Source: Nymphaea colorata (Eukaryota > Streptophyta > Magnoliopsida > Nymphaeales > Nymphaeaceae). Taken from it: a stretch of DNA of 64,000 bases. Positions 62,645-64,000 of the stretch are shown piece by piece; positions within the stretch are counted from its first letter, which is position 1, and every line of letters begins with the position of its first letter. The stretch spans positions 496,001 through 560,000 of the forward strand of contig NW_022204507.1 in NCBI RefSeq assembly GCF_008831285.2. Direction: 5' to 3'. A model generated the notes under the pieces. The model was not told where the DNA came from. It did not search any database and saw only the letters and a program-made list of their open reading frames with translations. Position numbers and translations under genes: made by a program.

Positions 62645-63038
62645 TGTTAGAAATAAAAAATGAAGAAGTAATTAAAGGGACATGAATTTTTAAAGTGGTT
62701 CAGTCAATAGGCCTATGTCCACTGCTCTAGCATTTCTTGCTTGCATGCCTTTGGTAGAGAGGTTCCTTTACATAGAAGAGATACATAAGGGGTCTGTAAT
62801 TCCCAAGAGACATGACTTTTCATCTTTCAACAGACATGACTTTTCATCTCTCAAGAAACATGAATTTTCATTTCTTAAGTGACATGACTTTTCATTTCTC
62901 AATAGACATGACTTTTCATCCCTCAAGATACATGACTTTCCATCTTTCAAGAGACATGACTTTTCATCCCTCAAGAGACATGACTTTTCATCTCGCAAGT
63001 AATTCACTTTGAGAGTCTTCTTGGTATTTCTGTTAACA
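62645..63038 (-). mobile_element. Copia element 4, 5' LTR (about 394 bp)
   Basis: In the minus sense it runs from TGTTAACAG (ending at 63038) to TTTCTAACA next to the primer binding site, giving TGTTA/TAACA inverted ends. It is mostly occupied by a 24-bp minisatellite. The lower boundary is firm; the upper is inferred from the terminal motif, because no second LTR is present. Confidence 0.55.
62808..62999. repeat. 24-bp minisatellite, eight units, within an LTR
   Basis: Eight consecutive units of consensus AGACATGACTTTTCATCTCT plus CAAG, exactly 24 bp each, with a few substitutions per unit. On the minus strand this is an open 8-residue repeat (RDEKSCLL). Confidence 0.97.
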
Positions 63039-64000
63039 GAAGGGAGCATCTTATTTTATTTTTAAAAAGAAAAAGTGGTTCTTACGTTTTCATTTAAAGG
63101 GAAACCGAAGGACTTAGATGCTCCTTTTTTGAATGGTGGTACAATTGGAAATGGAAAATTTCAAAAGAAATCCATTATTTTATTCTTTTGTCTCTCTAAC
63201 TTTGCAATGTGAAGAAAAATGTGGTATTGATATTGAAAAGCAATGGGATCGGTTTTCAAAATTTCAAACGAAGTCCAATGTTTATTTTCGCTTATTACAA
63301 TAGAATACTTTTGTTGAGACATACTCATTACTCATGTGAAAATGTGACTTTGGAATTAAAATTATATAGATCAAAACTCTTTTAATACATGGGATATTTG
63401 ATATTTTATTTTGTTCATTTTGCCATGCTTAACATTAAAAAAGGCCACTAGGGGTGGCGCTATTGAGAGGAACAAAGTTTCTTGTATGGAAATCGTAGAA
63501 CTATGTAGGCTTTAATATTCAAGGGAATGGAATATGTTTTAGAAAAAAGACATGGTTAACCTTGGTGATGCATCTTCTGACAAAGAAAATGATTGTTACA
63601 AGAAATTTAAAAAGGATAACCATTTGGCTAAAGCAATTACATTGCATATATGGATAATGTCTTAATAAGAGTTTGTGATAACACTTCACCGGAAAAAGCA
63701 TGTTTGAAGTCATTGGTAAGTAATATGATATAACATCAGTCGTTCACCTTTCAATTCTTAGTATAACTATATAATTCATGGAAAATAAAAGAAAATGATA
63801 ATGTTGTTGATCACATTAACAAATTGTTAGTAATGACTAAATTGGGTTTGGCTAGATTAATGAAAATTTCTTCTCAAACTTATGAAAATTTCTACTATAT
63901 TAAATAGTTTGCCTGTATCTTAGAAAATTATAGTTATGGTCCTCTGACTTGGTTGCAAGGCATTAACTTTGACAGAATTCGCCATTCAATTAGCTATCGT
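63039..64000. other. No gene recognised
   Basis: AT-rich with only short frames and no repeat pair noticed. Confidence 0.5.

Noticed and set aside
62812-63012. Plus-strand MTFHLSTD-type repeat protein
   Set aside because: It is a frame through the 24-bp LTR minisatellite, which has no stops only because its unit length is a multiple of three.
1-64000. tRNA or rRNA genes
   Set aside because: I saw no cloverleaf-compatible A and B box pairs or conserved rRNA words; a tRNAscan run would be needed to be certain.

Overview
This window looks like nuclear DNA of a flowering plant. The evidence is AT-rich intergenic sequence, short exons split by GT-AG introns, Ty1/copia and Ty3/gypsy-type LTR sequence, plant L1-type LINEs, long (CT)n, (AT)n and (GA)n microsatellites, and a run of exactly 100 Ns at 24284-24383 that marks a scaffold gap. 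I cannot name the species. I found no intact protein-coding gene: every recognisable host gene is a fragment or carries stops or frameshifts.

Layout. 1-2676 is the 3' part of a gypsy-type LTR. 4707-10440 (minus strand) holds five exons of a callose synthase (GSL8/GSL10-like) gene, broken by an in-frame TGA. Two pieces of this locus, 5126-6353 and 10482-10918, recur in the same order at 13577-14803 and 14849-15287, but without the 4.1 kb between them. 16641-16831 is an orphan exon of the 26S proteasome subunit RPN3. 18520-21261 is a six-exon FAD-dependent monooxygenase pseudogene. 23104-23702 is an RGG-rich protein pseudogene.

24384-38573 is repeat-dominated. It contains a 1-kb dispersed repeat (24974-25970 and 37541-38573), a 0.6-kb repeat also found at 50202-50898, and two decayed minus-strand copia elements (29521-34203 and 34190-37262). 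One copia element is interrupted by a 436-bp hAT-type MITE with 13-bp terminal inverted repeats and an 8-bp target duplication. 40440-45700 is a nearly full-length but dead L1-type LINE, and 46321-48300 is a second, much older LINE remnant.

51998-56245 is a hierarchical satellite array. It has about 115-bp monomers of three classes in a roughly 344-bp trimer, and a further large-scale duplication (about 2.5 kb offset) on top. 57502-60796 is an internally deleted copia element with both LTRs and a primer binding site. 61556-63038 is a further copia gag plus 5' LTR, and that LTR contains an eight-unit 24-bp minisatellite.

The genes do not form a pathway or operon. The window reads as a gene graveyard invaded by transposons next to a satellite block. 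I found no convincing new molecular system. The most distinctive structures are the three-level satellite and the mosaic duplication of the callose synthase locus.
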